Of a stretch of DNA of 64,000 nucleotides, positions 32,546-45,150 are shown in pieces. Positions within the stretch are counted from its first letter, which is position 1. Every line of letters begins with the position of its first letter. The stretch spans positions 20,104,773 to 20,168,772 of the forward strand of contig NC_049987.1 of the NCBI RefSeq assembly GCF_000003815.2, read 5' to 3'. A model generated the notes under the pieces. That model was not told the DNA's origin, searched no databases, and saw only the letters and a program-made list of their open reading frames with translations. The translations under genes were made by a program, and so were the position numbers. The stretch comes from Branchiostoma floridae. Lineage: Eukaryota > Chordata > Leptocardii > Amphioxiformes > Branchiostomatidae.

Positions 32546-33628
32546 AAAGCCACCCACCTGGCCCTATAATAAACTAAGTCCGGGTAAAAAAGTCAAGGAT
32601 GCCCTATTCAACACTAATGCCCCCTTCAACACACTAACAACACACACACTCTATATCTCTAAGCACTAAGCGTAGCCTGTTTACTAATGCCTCGCACTCA
32701 CCTATCAAAAAGTCATTGGGGGAAAATAAATTATTCTATGTCGATAACGAACAATTAGCAAAGCCTAGGGGTTATGATGCATGTGTTATTACCCAAAATA
32801 AACAGATATCTTATTGATTCTCGCATATGTTATTACCCATATTCTAGTAAGAAAAATTATATATAGTTATGCTCGAAATAATGTTGTAGTGAGGTGCAGC
32901 AGATGTTTGAAAATGACGTATTTTCGTGAATTTCCAAAATGGACAAAAATCCATTTTTTGACCATTTTTATTGACCACTATCTCATTTACAGGCAAATCA
33001 ATTTGCTTGATTTTTGGCGCAGTTATAGTTTGAACTTTTGTATACATCATATGTTCGTACCCGAGTAAATGAGGATCTACCCATTTGCATGTCTTCGTTT
33101 GTGTTTCGATGGAATTGGGTAAGGAAATATGCATGGAATCGGCGTTTAGACTGTGCTATGTATTTCAGCATATGCATACATCAATATAACGAAAAAGGTA
33201 GTCACAAAGCCTATTTGAAGTGGGTTGTTCCCATCTGTCTAGGACACGGTATTGGAAGTGGATCTTTCCTTACATCAAACTTAACATCAATATATGAGAC
33301 AACAAAAGACAATCACTGTTCAGAAAACGTATTGGTCAATTTCAATAATAAAAGCCATTTCTTAATTGTTAAAAGTAGTAACGCAATAAAATACACTCTT
33401 TAATATATTCAAAGGCTTACCAATAGTATTACACAGACAAGTAAAGATAAAATGCATGGTAATATCATTTTGTGTAAAACAGATTCGGGTTGAAATAAAA
33501 CCAATAAGATTATGTTTAAATCAGAGATAGCGAAGATTGGGAAGAATTTTTTTTAAATGAGCGATGAAAACAAACAAACAAAATCATCTTGATCTCACAC
33601 TCCCATGATGCCATGCGTGATGACGTCA

Positions 33629-36600
33629 CTAACATCCCATCCAGCCGTCCGAAGTCTCGCGAGGATAGCCCCTAACCACGCGGTAACGCGTCTCGCTGTA
33701 CTTCCAGTAGTGCTGGCCCTTGAAGACATACACGTGGCCTGTGTGCAAACATAAGAAACAAAACATCGCGTTGTGGAGTCTGTGCTCTATTCCGTATTAT
33801 ACGTCATTACACTATTGTAAAGTCATTTAAGGACACTTGGATATCTAACTGAGAGACAATTTTGTGTATCTTGATGCTTGTGTATTTCGATGTTATTCCT
33901 TTATTGTTCTCTACTCATAGTATTTCATGACAAAAACAGAAGATTAATATTCCACTACAGTACTTAAAGAAACTTTAAAAAGCCATCAGGAGGTCCAATC
34001 ATGTTAACATATTACGCCGAATGTGACCACACCCTAAACAGGATGGTTGGGAGTAACCCATAGTGACTGGATTTTATCCATTTATTGGATTACGCTGCTC
34101 CACAACATTGATGGAGAAATAGGTGTCCATTCTCAAGGTAACCTTTTCAGGGCCACCATACCGACACAATCATAAGAACCTAGCTAATACAAGAAATATT
34201 CAACACATATCGATACCAAAAAGAAAAATAATTTATCTAAATTAACATAGAAATCATCTTTAATCAATTTAACACGAAATAAATTGGGAAGTTGAGAAAG
34301 AAGCGAAGGCAAGTACCATCCTCCGTCGCTTCAAAAGCGGCGTCGATATGAGTGGGCAGTCCTCTCCACACCGTGATGGGTCGGGGGAACCCGGGGTCTA
34401 TCTCTCCCTTCAACTCGTCATAGCGCCAGTAGTACTCGTCCTGGAAACAGGGCAGTTTTTATCATTGTGAAATACACTATGCCACCATATTTCGTATTCA
34501 GTAATGATGTTGGATTGGTATACTATTGTAGATAGTTTGTAGTTGTTAGTTATACATTATTTGCCATACATTGTACCTGATGCAATCGTTGTGCAATAAA
34601 CTTAACTAAAAATATCATTTTATTCCACATCGACATATACAACTAGAACAGTGTGGTGACGGTTTTCAGCTGTATAACGTACATTAACGCCACCATAGAA
34701 ACAGACTCCATTTATATATATTGATATACACAAGGCCATGAAGTTTTATTTCAACGAAATAGAATTAACTAAAATGCAGAGCACATGATTACATGTATAC
34801 CGTGATGATACAAAACGTACGCAGTATACATGTGATAACACCAAAACTCACCTAGCATACACGTGATGACACCATAAAAACCATACAGTGTATACGTGAT
34901 AATACAGAAACAACATGCAGTGTACACGTTATTATCATACTGACCTTGAAGAAGTAGGTTTTCCCGGAAGGTCGCCATGGCAGCGCGGCGTCCACGGAGT
35001 CCACCGGCAGGCCGAACCGAGAGATGGGCTGGGGATACCCCGGCTCCGGCAGCACGCCCTCGAACAACCAGAACAGGTTCCCTGAAACACATGTACACTC
35101 AATGGCTTAGAAGATAAGTTTCAAGAAATTTCGAGAAAACAAGGAGTACAAAAATAATTTGGTGCTGGATTTTTCTGGCGTGTTCACAACTTTGTCTGTT
35201 CTTGCTATTTTTGTTGTTGTTGTTGCTAAGAATTATGATAATTATGATGATAACGATCAACTATTTCTGCAGCTGTACTTGTGTGTGTGTGCGTGCGTGC
35301 GTGCGTTTGATACAGATGAAATGATGTTTGATAGCATACAGGTTATCAACTCACCGCTGAAGAAGATGAGCTTGCCATCGTGGATCCTCTCGTACGCCGC
35401 GTCTATCTTGTTGGGCAGTCCGGACCAGAAGTGCGTGATGGGGTCCGGGCCGGACACGCGGTTATTCCTCTGGTTGATGCGGAAAAAGTACACATCCTGT
35501 AGGGGTGGAGGAAAGACGAAACAGCCTTTGTTAAAGATTTGAGAACATGGGGTTAAGGAAAAATCAACAAAAGTCTGGTAGGTTTGGGGAAATTGGGGCG
35601 ACATACACACATTTAACTTCGAGGAAAATCTGCTGACTTGAGACTTCACGGGGCTAACAGAAATTGGTAATCCTACATACTATTGCATTATGGGATTATC
35701 ATAAAATCATCTAAAAAGACTGTACACAAACATTAAACGACACGCATTGTTCAACTACAGTACAAGACCAGAGGTGTCCATCAAATAAAGTACGGCCCAA
35801 CTTAAAAATCTAGTTCTTACCTGACAGACGGCTCTATGCTACCCTACTCGTAAAAATCTTAAGTAAACACCTTTAAGAAGAACAACTCCCCCCGGAACTG
35901 GAAGACGGCGTCGAACTCCGGACGTCGGCAGCGGTCCGGGAGAGGACTGCACTCGGGGATGATCGGGTTGGGCTTTTCGTCTTTACCTGATCGACGACAA
36001 TAACAGTAACGTTCATCAACACTTCATATAAATTTAGATAAATTCAACTGCAAACAATACGATTTTATAAAACAACTGCAAGATGCACGCCTGTCAATGA
36101 AATGATGAAATTCTAAAGACGTAGTAGAAACATGGCGGACCACACTTACGCCTGTCACGTGGGCACAAATACCATGGCGACCTTCCGGGAAAACCTACTT
36201 CTTCAAGACCATAAAAGCTCTGTTTGGCCATGTCGTCGTCCGGTTGTAGATATGTGTGCCATTATCATAAATTTTAATCATGTAAACAAATTAGTTTGCC
36301 TGGCACCTCACATGGTTTCAACACCCATCATGGTGGACCACAATTACGTCACAGTCACGTGAGTATAAGTTCCTTAATATGACTAATTATAACCATAAAG
36401 GCTCTGTATGGCCATCTTGTCGTAAGGCTGTAGATATCAATATACATGTGTACCATATGATTACGAAGTGACTGTACATACGTACACAAATTTTACAGCT
36501 TTTCCTGGTAATTTTCAGTTTAAACCATTCCACATGGAGGGCCTCACTTACGTCAGTCACGAGGGGCCAAATACCTTGTATACCTTGTATAAAAGCTCTG

Positions 36601-39600
36601 TTTGGCCATGTCGTCGTTCGGCTGTAGATCTCAATTTACATGAGTGTCATATCATGAATTGTAATTATGTACACAGTTTGCCTGACGCCTCACAAGTTCT
36701 AGCATCCATTTTGGCGGACCATAATTGCGTCACAGTCACGTGAGTGTAAATACCCATATGTTACTGACCATAAAGACTCTGTATGGCCATCTTGTCGTCC
36801 GGGTGCATGCAGGGGTTGTCCTTGTAGATGTAGGCGGGGAACATGATGGTCCCCGGCACGGGGGTGTGGCTCAGGCCCAGGGCGTGGCCGAACTCGTGAA
36901 CAGCCACTTGGAACAGGTTGGTTCCTGTAATTATCGATTCATTGGTCAATCAATCCTTATATCGATCGATCGATCTATTAATCAATTAAGGCTAAGGTCA
37001 CATTTCCAAACTGGGGCCCGACCGGGCAGCTATCGGGAGTGAATAGAATGATATAAAAGACATTAAAATACTCAAAATGTCAAAATAAGATTCATGGGCA
37101 TGATTTGTGTATGTTTCTGGGTATACATTAATTTTTCGTTTCTTAAAACGTCCCGCCCGGGCCCCTTTGTGGAAATGTGACGTTAGCCTAACCGATTTAT
37201 CAACCAATTAATTTATCAACTGTAACCCCCCTTCTTGAAGCCTCTTGAGCAATGTAAATTATCCACCTAGGCGTCTATATATAACATGCAAAGTAAGGTA
37301 AAGAGGCCAGGGGCCAAGCAACGCTTTTTTGATCTCTAACGGTTTTGAACGAGGCAAGGCGGACATAACTCTTATTGATGAGTTTATCTTATCGTGTTTT
37401 GTTTGACAGAATGGTTACGCTGATCATTCATAGGAATATTAACATGAAGTAGGCGTCTGCCTACAATACGAAAGGTGTGGATATGTTTTGTTTGGTCGGG
37501 TGTAATTGGTTAGTTGGGAGGTTGGTTGGTTATTTCATTTCTACGGCCGCGTGGCGCGTTGGTACACCCGATCCCTCGATCTCGGAAGTTAAGCAACGCG
37601 CGGTCCGGGCAGTGCTTGGATGGAGGACCAACCAAGGACGTCCGGATTGCTGTAGCCTCACGAAGTTTTCCACGAAATCGTCTTCCGGGAGGGACGTAAA
37701 ACGGGGGTCCCGTGCTCGAGGAGGTGCCTCGACCACGTTAAACAGCCTCATTACTCATACTTGGGGTACCTACTGGCTGGCAAAATACACCAGATGATTA
37801 TTTCAACCCCGGGATATGTTTGGATGTGTGTTATTTGTTTGTTTGGTAATTTCATTTTTATCCTCCGGATATGTGTGAATGCGTGTGTTTGTTGTTGTTG
37901 TTTTCTTGTTTATTTGGTTGCTTTGTTTTTACCCTCAGGGCTGTTCAGCGTCCACAGCTCGTCCGCGTCAAAGTGCGTATCGCCGTCGATGTAGTACGTG
38001 TTGGAGTCGCGAGGGGGCTGGAAGGCGTGCGCCAGCCTCAGGCCGCGCCCGGTGTGGAAGTCAAACCTGGGGAATAGGCGGGAGAAGAACAAAAGCAGTG
38101 TTTGAAAAAGGAACAAAAATATAACTTGTCTTCTTTCTCCAACCTAATTTCCTTGTGAAAACAACACAAAACACTGCGAAAAGAACAGAATATGGTTTTC
38201 TGAGACAACTTTGCATGATGTTCAACCAGATTGTCGTCGCAAGAGTTTTCTTCAATTGAAACATTCGTAATATCATACGTAAAAACAAAACAAAACTGAG
38301 CTACAGGCTAGCAACATGACAAGAATAGTTAACGTTGTTGTTAGGCTGCCGTCATGACAAGAATAATTAAAGCTACGAATGATGTCAACCAGGAAAGTTG
38401 TTAACCTGCCGTCGAAAGGCGACCCGTCCTGGTGGTCTCCTGTGGAGAACTTGATGATGATGTCGGCCCTGCCTGACGGGACGGCTGTGAAGGTGAGCGG
38501 GGTGTAGTCTGACCAAACCCGGAACGCGTCCCGGATGGCCTCCCGCGCCTCGGTCTCCGTCAGGTGGGACGTCAGGGACTCAAGTCTGGAGAAAATAAAG
38601 TTTGTTCCGCGCTAAGTACCAGCTTAAACTACAGAAACAAAAGTGAAAGACAAAGGACTAGAATAAAATCCATGTTTTGTAACACCTCTGACTGATTACA
38701 TTTCCGTGTTGCCGGCATAGAAGACGTATAGCATGAAACTACATGTATATGTATCTTCTCAAGTAAGTTTTTCCGTCCTTCCATCTCTAATATATTGGGA
38801 AATGGCGAGGGAATATTCGACGCACACCTTCATTCTTATCTATGCAACTATATCATAGTTTTCTTTCTGCAGGAAATAATTTGTCATTTTAAAACTTTTT
38901 TCAGCTTAATGACATCCTTGTTTCAGCATAAGAACGATATAGCCGTACCTCATATCATACAAATAGTAAAAATGTACAAACGTTGGAGTAGCCTTGATTG
39001 AGGCATCATCCTTGGCCTACTTGGTCAGGTGAAACATTTATTGAACTTGCCTTATACATTAGTCTACATATGTCGCACTCCAACAGCAACCGTTCCAGAT
39101 GCGAATGGACTCATATATAGAGCGACCTGACCATGCAGTCGAATTATTTTTTATCTAGGGGTTTTAAGACTCATGACTACATTAAATTCATGTTGGGAGT
39201 ACGATGGAAAAAAACAATTAATGCGCGCGCCAAACAACCAAAAGAATGATATAGCTGTACGTCACATCGTTGTAATATCTCAAAAACGTTCGTACGGTAT
39301 GTCCTGAGATTGATGGCCCACCTACCTGTACGTCAGATCGTTCTTGGCCCACTTGGTCCCAGACAGGGCGTACCGCGCCAGCACGTCAGGCACGCCACAC
39401 CGCGGCTTGCGTATGGCTGCAAGCGTGGCGGGGTTGAGAATGCCCGTTGCTAGGAGACCGTAGCTCTTCTGGACGCTTCGGACGGCCTCGGCCACCATCC
39501 GCTTCCCTCGGCTTTTCACGACCGACGCATGCGTACTGTTGACCATCTCTTTTGGCAGGTAGCCAAACTCTAGCATGTAGTTCTAGGGAGAATGACTGTG

Positions 39601-39687
39601 TATGAAAACTTCTGGAATATGTGTTGTGATGATATATGGAAGACACTCCCCTCTTCTTTCTCTGTCTCTCTTTCTCCTCCTCATTCC

Positions 39688-39730
<43 letters not shown>

Positions 39731-42700
39731 CTCTCACTCTCTCTATATATACTCTCGTTCATGCAAACGTCATTCATTTTCTAACAAAATTGTTCAATCT
39801 TTTCATCACATCACTTTATCACATTAGACACTCAAATTTAGCATCTCTGATGGTAGTTGAGCAAATTTTTTCATGCAAATTTTGTAAAGGGTGTGTGAGT
39901 AAAAATGTGTGGGTTATCACTCCGAGTTTGACTTCTTCTGTAGTGACGTTGTCGGTTACTACATCCCTCTCAAGTTCGTGGATCAAGTCTTCATCGTCTT
40001 CTACTTGCATTCTCTCCTCCTCCGTAGACTCAACTGGCTGCAAGGAACAAAGAGACTCGGGAAATGTTAGACATGCGATGTTTTCCCATTATAATTCACA
40101 AATACTTATGAAACTGATTTTACTCTATGCAATTTAAAATAACTAAATTTTAACATACATAACCAAAATCACGAATAATATGCCTACCCCATATATAATA
40201 TATATATACATATAATACAACTCTGTTGTTAAATGATATTAAGAGAATAATTTTTCTTCTTCTTTAGACCGTTTNNNNNNNNNNNNNNNNNNNNNNNNNN
40301 NNNNNNNNNNNNNNNNNNNNNNNNNNNNNNNNNNNNNNNNNNNNNNNNNNNNNNNNNNNNNNNNNNNNNNNNNNTCATTATTCTCTTAATATCATTTAAC
40401 AACAGAATTCATTATCAACTTTGACGAAGCTAGAAAACAGGCCGTACCTCAGTTTCAGTAGGGACTTCCTCGGTATCCTCTGTGACGTCAACGTTAAAAT
40501 CAGGGAGACCTTCATCCGGGTCCGATACGCCAAGTTTACTCAGCTCTTCCCACAATCCATCAGACCGGAAGTTAGTCGCAACCGGTCTTCCTCTGAGAGA
40601 TGTCACCTTTGGAAATAAATACGTAATGGCAAAAAAATTCCCATACAGAAAAAAAATGACATTACGTCGCTTATGTGTAGACTGTGCTCGAGCTTAATTT
40701 TCAATCTATGATACATAGTGTACTAGTTTATTGGTTTATTAGTAGTATTAGTATTACACATATAGATGTAGATAGTCGACGTAGAGTCAGGCGTGCGTTA
40801 TGAAGAACAGCTGTTTTGATTTTTGCAAACCGGTAATGACTGTGTATGTATCACATTGTCGTTGTTTGGGCACATTACAGACCGATAACATATGATATAA
40901 CGGTTTTCTACAGACAGTGTTTCATTTTTCATTTTATTGAGATCCACTCCCATACTAATATCTTGTTGAGTTATGCTGTTGACTAACACACACACAGAAA
41001 AACGAACACAAAGGCTCGAAAAAATAAACTTCTTGGCGGAAGGATAAAACACGACAAGGCAACTCAAAACTAGAGCGTTCAACAGTTTAATTTACATGTT
41101 GTCAGGCTGTGTGCCAAGCAAATCAATTTGAGCACTGCTGTCAGCTCCACACAGACCAGATCAAAACGCTTAAAATCTGGCACCACGCCAAACGACTTCC
41201 TGACAAGCGACCTTTGTGTGTAAATTACAAAATACAACTCTCAGTTGCAGTTCGCTGATGAGGTAGCCTGATAATCCATCAGACTGAATCCCAGATTGTT
41301 TCCAGGTTGTGAAATGGAGGTCAGACGCGGTTTCTATGTACAATCCTCGTGCCATAAAGTTCTATCTATAACACTGTACAACAACATTGTAATTCGAAAT
41401 CATCGACAGTCTTACAACTACTAATACATGTACAATGCAATTTGGCGGTCAGAGGTCAAGTTCAATCTTTTACAAGGCTAGCAACTTGCTGGAAGGGCGG
41501 TCCCTTGGGCAATTCTAGTTCACGGCTGAGGCGTTCTCAGTTTTGATCAAGTAGAACAAATAAGAAGGTTTATGGTTTATGTGCAAACTTAATTTGGGAC
41601 CCAGGCTACATACCGTAGCTGTACGGAGGTTTCTAGCAACATTTACTACTTTAATTAAGTATTCCCTTCCAAATACAAACGTAGCGACTGGAAATCACCC
41701 AAAGCTGAAAACAGACGAATACCAGGCTTAGCTAGTAATGAGGTGATGACATTGGAATTTGGCGCCAAACCTGTTTGTGTGAGGACCGGACGTATTTGGA
41801 CTCTGTCAAGTTCAATCTCGATAATTACCTCATGCTGTTTACACACATTCGCGTGACCAGCTGGCTTCCTCTCGGACATTCAAGCCGCAAGTTTGGGCGG
41901 AGGAGCAACAGACTGGTAAGCTATCGTTTGTTATTCGTATAAACATTAAATATTGTGGAAACGAGTAGGCATTAAGACAGAGGGTGGTTGGAAAAATCCC
42001 GACATGTCATCTTTAGACAAATGTGTAAACAGAGTTACACTCTAATAGTGAGGTCTTGTTTGAAATTACTGTAGGCATTTTTTACCATTTGTGGTTTTCT
42101 CTGTGAGTCACAGTCATGATGTCACGATTCTTGAGCTTTATTCATTAAGTGTATGTACGAATCAGTTGCCGATAGAACGTGATGTGGCTATGAGTATGAC
42201 TCTATCGTATTGTTAAGTGTCGTGAGGACGTTGCGGACGGATCCTAGGCTATACTGTGCATGCGAGAGAAACTTGCTCTCCAAGCACATCTGGAGTTTGG
42301 AGGGGGAGATCTGTACCTTCTAAACTGTCTCCACTTCGTACATCGGAGCTGTCAGAAATCGGGGCATAGATGGAAGAAAGTTATCAAACGGTCTCTCTCC
42401 AATCTCTGCCTGCAGAGTAACTAGCTATAGATCCTTGTTGACGGAATAGATAACTTGTAGACAGCATAAGTTGTTCTGTTGACAGACATGCCCCCCACCC
42501 CATACCGAAACAGACCAAAAAATACGTGTTTAAGGATAAAATACATCTGGTGTATTCTTTGCAGCCAGTAGGTACCCAATTTTTTTAGCAATGAGGCCGA
42601 TTTACATACTCGAACACGGGACCCTCGTTTTACGTCCCTTCGGAAAGACGAATTTGTATGTAATATTAGCCTGGTTACCAAACCCCAGCCCGATCTCAAG

Positions 42701-42937
42701 TATAGCAAAAGATATTTTTGAGGTCGGGGTATGGTATCCAGGCTAATGTAATATATGACGTACCGTCATCGCATGGCCGTGACGATGTCTGATATCGCGA
42801 TGAATATCCCAGTCATCCTCCGGTAAGCTTAACACAACATCCGACCATAACGTGTACAACCACACCAGCGTCAACAGAGTTCTACAAACCGCCTCCGACC
42901 GCCAAACTATCCCGAGAAGTTTCTGACCGGCAGCCAT
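33629..42937 (-). CDS. secreted matrix metalloproteinase A (paralogue of the gene at 48.7 kb)
   Basis: Twelve exons join in frame to 601 residues: 42764-42937, 40448-40606, 39921-40037, 39326-39582, 38406-38585, 37933-38066, 36769-36924, 35871-35986, 35355-35496, 34945-35081, 34317-34440, 33629-33738. Order: hydrophobic signal segment [11 protein letters not shown], two acidic low-complexity exons, a prodomain with cysteine switch PRCGVPD (about 210-216), catalytic domain with [11 protein letters not shown] (about 350-360) and the Met-turn TIMFP, hinge, then four hemopexin blades ending WMGC; that last Cys should pair with CRRPEF in blade 1. No membrane anchor. An RGKR site (about 175-178) lies before, not after, the switch. 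It is a zinc endopeptidase of extracellular matrix; the MMP subclass is not assigned. Introns hold an N gap, SINEs and exon-derived duplications. Confidence 0.93.
34505..34625 (+). mobile_element. LINE 3'-end fragment
   Basis: The words GCCATACATTGTACC and GTTGTGCAATAAA resemble the 3' end found at 51405-51510, suggesting solo 3' ends of one retrotransposon family. Located in an intron of MMP A. Confidence 0.4.
36130..36768. repeat. patchwork of MMP A exon 7 and inverted exon 10 duplications
   Basis: Three imperfect copies of the 3' end of exon 7 (GGCCAT..TGTCGTC with ATAAAGACTCTGTA-like flank) lie at about 36208-36245, 36392-36428 and 36589-36622, next to the true exon edge at 36769. At 36172-36207 there is a 36-bp exact inverted copy of the end of exon 10 (34945-34980). 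Confidence 0.85.
36986..37191. mobile_element. MITE of the GGCTAAGGTCACATTTCC family, copy 1
   Basis: Starts TTAAGGCTAAGGTCACATTT and ends in the inverted form GGAAATGTGACGTTAGCCTA. Two further copies are at 55912 and 56647. Non-coding, about 205 bp. Confidence 0.8.
37548..37795 (+). mobile_element. 5S rRNA-derived SINE (SINE3 type)
   Basis: The head is recognisably 5S rRNA: CCCGATC, GATCTCGGAAGTTAAGCA and AGTGCTTGGATGGAGGACC match the internal control region of 5S genes, followed by GCTGTAGCC. A SINE body with GGTCCCGTGCTCGAGGAGGT and a tail ending near CACCAGATGATT follow. It is too diverged to be a functional 5S gene. Lies in an MMP A intron. Confidence 0.85.
39692..39745. repeat. (CT)n microsatellite
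   Basis: Almost uninterrupted CT dinucleotides in an MMP A intron. Confidence 0.95.
40222..40406. repeat. inverted repeat flanking a 100-N gap
   Basis: A roughly 31-bp arm at 40222-40252 is matched in inverted orientation at 40376-40406, either side of the N run 40275-40374. The gap therefore lies inside a hairpin-forming or TIR-bearing element; 100 N is probably a placeholder length. Confidence 0.85.
42536..42657 (-). mobile_element. 3' part of a 5S-derived SINE
   Basis: On the minus strand the block GGACGTAAAACGAGGGTCCC and the end near CACCAGATGTATTTT match the body and tail of the SINE at 37548. The 5S-like head is absent. Confidence 0.6.
42667..42745. mobile_element. foldback MITE with TAGCCTG ends and 9-bp target duplication
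   Basis: A 79-bp hairpin, TAGCCTGGTTACCAAACCC to the inverted GGATACC..AGGCTA, flanked by identical ATGTAATAT at 42658-42666 and 42746-42754. Second member of the family at 14146. Its end is only 18 bp from the donor of MMP A exon 1 (42764). Confidence 0.85.
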
Positions 42938-44140
42938 TTTTTTCCGGTAAACCCGCGATTTCGTAATGAAAACCAGCTGTTTCTGACAGAACCACAGCCG
43001 CGGGTGCGCTGGTCACGTGTTGTCTGTTGCTAGGGCCATGTTGATTAGATGATGTGGAGCACATCCACACGCGCATCAATTTTAAGACGTTTTCAAAAAA
43101 AAAACAGTTTTTGGTCATACTGTAAATTGTACAAAGCAGCTAGAAAATGAACAAATATATGCCGTAAATTCGGAAAAAAATTATAAAAAATATCGCAGGA
43201 ATGTAGTAGTAGTCGGGATTCGTGCAGCTTCGTAAACGGTATCGGTTCTTAGTTCGTCTCCGTGGTTGACATAGCCAGTATCTGTTGCCTTGCGGGTGTA
43301 ACGTTATTCACCTTGAATATTCACCTTGACGAAGAAACAGCCAGTCGGTACCCGTTTAGAGTAATGAGGCTGTGCAAAAGTTGGACTGCGGGGCTGTAGC
43401 ATGCGGGGTTATGGCATGCTTTGGACATTTCATGAAAGTTTTCTATCCCGTGCCACATCCAAGGCCGTTCAAAAATCTTTCTTGTCTCATCTGAAATTTT
43501 GTTGTTCAAAATAAGTCTTAAACCATTCTCACTCACAATGTTTCACTCACAATGTTTCAGACGTTTGTGCGATGTATTTCAATATCATCATTGTGAAGAA
43601 ATACAAAGCATAGTGGAATACGGTCTATATGAAAATCTATAAACTTAGACCTACCAATCAGATTCTGACAATTCCAGGGCTTTGATGTGCTAGAAGCGAT
43701 CGCGACAGTGCCCTGCTAAAACGTCGCCTAGCGGGATAGAAGAGAACTGATGGGTATTTTACCCAGTTGTTACATTCCGCTAGTTAGCGCTGTTGCGTAG
43801 TAAGGCGTTCGCGAAACAATTGAACATGTACAAACCACAGACTTGCTTAGGACTGGAGTGGGTTGGATGTATTGTTACCGATTTCCGCCTTATCATTTCT
43901 CTTCAACGCTTGAAGAAGCCGTTATAGCGGAGGAGCAATTACATACATAAGAAAAGGTCAACGCCCTTGCGTGCTTGATCAGCTTGCAAACAGGGCAACA
44001 TTCGTGAGAGCAAAGGATTTGGCCAGGTAACTGTTAACATATATCCTGGACGTGACGCATTTCCTTTGATATTGAATAACACTTTGTTCCAAACCAGATC
44101 TAAACTTAAGGGACTGGAGTACTGTTTGTACGTGCCTGTA

Positions 44141-44176
44141 TGTGCGTGTGTGTGTGTGTGTGTGTGTGTATGATAG

Positions 44177-44210
<34 letters not shown>

Positions 44211-44233
44211 CATGTGTGTGCGTTTATGTGCAC

Positions 44234-44264
<31 letters not shown>

Positions 44265-44277
44265 TGTGTGTGTGTGA
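44141..44277. repeat. (GT)n microsatellite
   Basis: Interrupted GT dinucleotide repeat; the reading frames through it are low complexity and not genes. Confidence 0.95.
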
Positions 44278-44949
44278 AAGGCGACGTTTGCCATCTCTGA
44301 TTGCCTTCTTGTTCACTTCACGAAGATAAAGTGTAGCCATGTATACCAATATATATTTTTCCCTTTTTCCGTGAACCATTGCATGAAGATTAACGTCTTG
44401 GCTAAAGCGACCACAAGGAGTCTGTGTTACATTAGAAATCCGCTGGCACGCACAGCTATATCTTGGAATAGCGTGATGAAAGAAAAGGATACGCCAATTA
44501 ACCTGTTCTCCTGAAATAGGAAATGTCTTCACATGCCAGCATCTCCCACCCCTGCTGAAGGGCTGTCAATTGGAAGTGTTTCAGCAATACATTCCTTTCA
44601 TAGCTAATTAAAGCATGAAAGACTAATCATAGAACTGTACGTACCCCTGACTTGACAGTTTTCTCTCTAATGGTTACTATAGTATGCAGCTTTACAGGCA
44701 ACCGCTACATGTAAAGGTGCCCAGAATTTAAAAAAAACTAAAGGCGTCCAGGATAAAAAAAAGATTATTTCTAAAGGTAAGGCCTGTCAACACATGGCCC
44801 TATAGAACGCACGTTCTAACCAGAATCTTGACATTCGCACAGTCGCACAATCATATGTTCTCCGTAAGAAGGAAGCCTACGCCTTCCTCCTGCAAAATCA
44901 GTAATGCTTATCGTACCACGGTGTCATTTGCGTATGTATGGTATCAACC

Positions 44950-45150
44950 GGGAGAGTGACAGACAGAGACAGAGAAGACAGAGAGATAGGGAGGGAGAGA
45001 GAGAGGAGGAAACGGGACAGAGAAGGGGAGAGATACTGACAGACAAGAGACGCAGAGAGGGAAAAATAGATAGAGAGACAGAGAGAAAGACAGGTAGAGA
45101 GACATGCAGAGAGGAGAGGAAACAGAGACAGAGACAGACAGACAGAAACG
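44950..45150. repeat. GA-rich low-complexity tract
   Basis: Purine-rich GAGACAGA/GAGAGG words for about 200 bp. Open frames on both strands are compositional. Confidence 0.85.

Larger units (their letters stand above)
29004..33628. other. intergenic or long-intron DNA, no gene recognised
   Basis: Apart from the SINE at 30735 and the CGACAA-rich block at 32140-32545, this stretch shows AT-rich single-copy-looking sequence, a short C run at 29329-29341, and no exon with credible splice sites and homology. Confidence 0.45.

Noticed and set aside
37550-37665. possible 5S rRNA gene
   Set aside because: Many substitutions against 5S outside the control region, and it runs directly into a SINE body.
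41655-41879. 74-residue open frame on the minus strand in MMP A intron 1
   Set aside because: No homology recognised, no fitting splice sites, and codon use looks like background.
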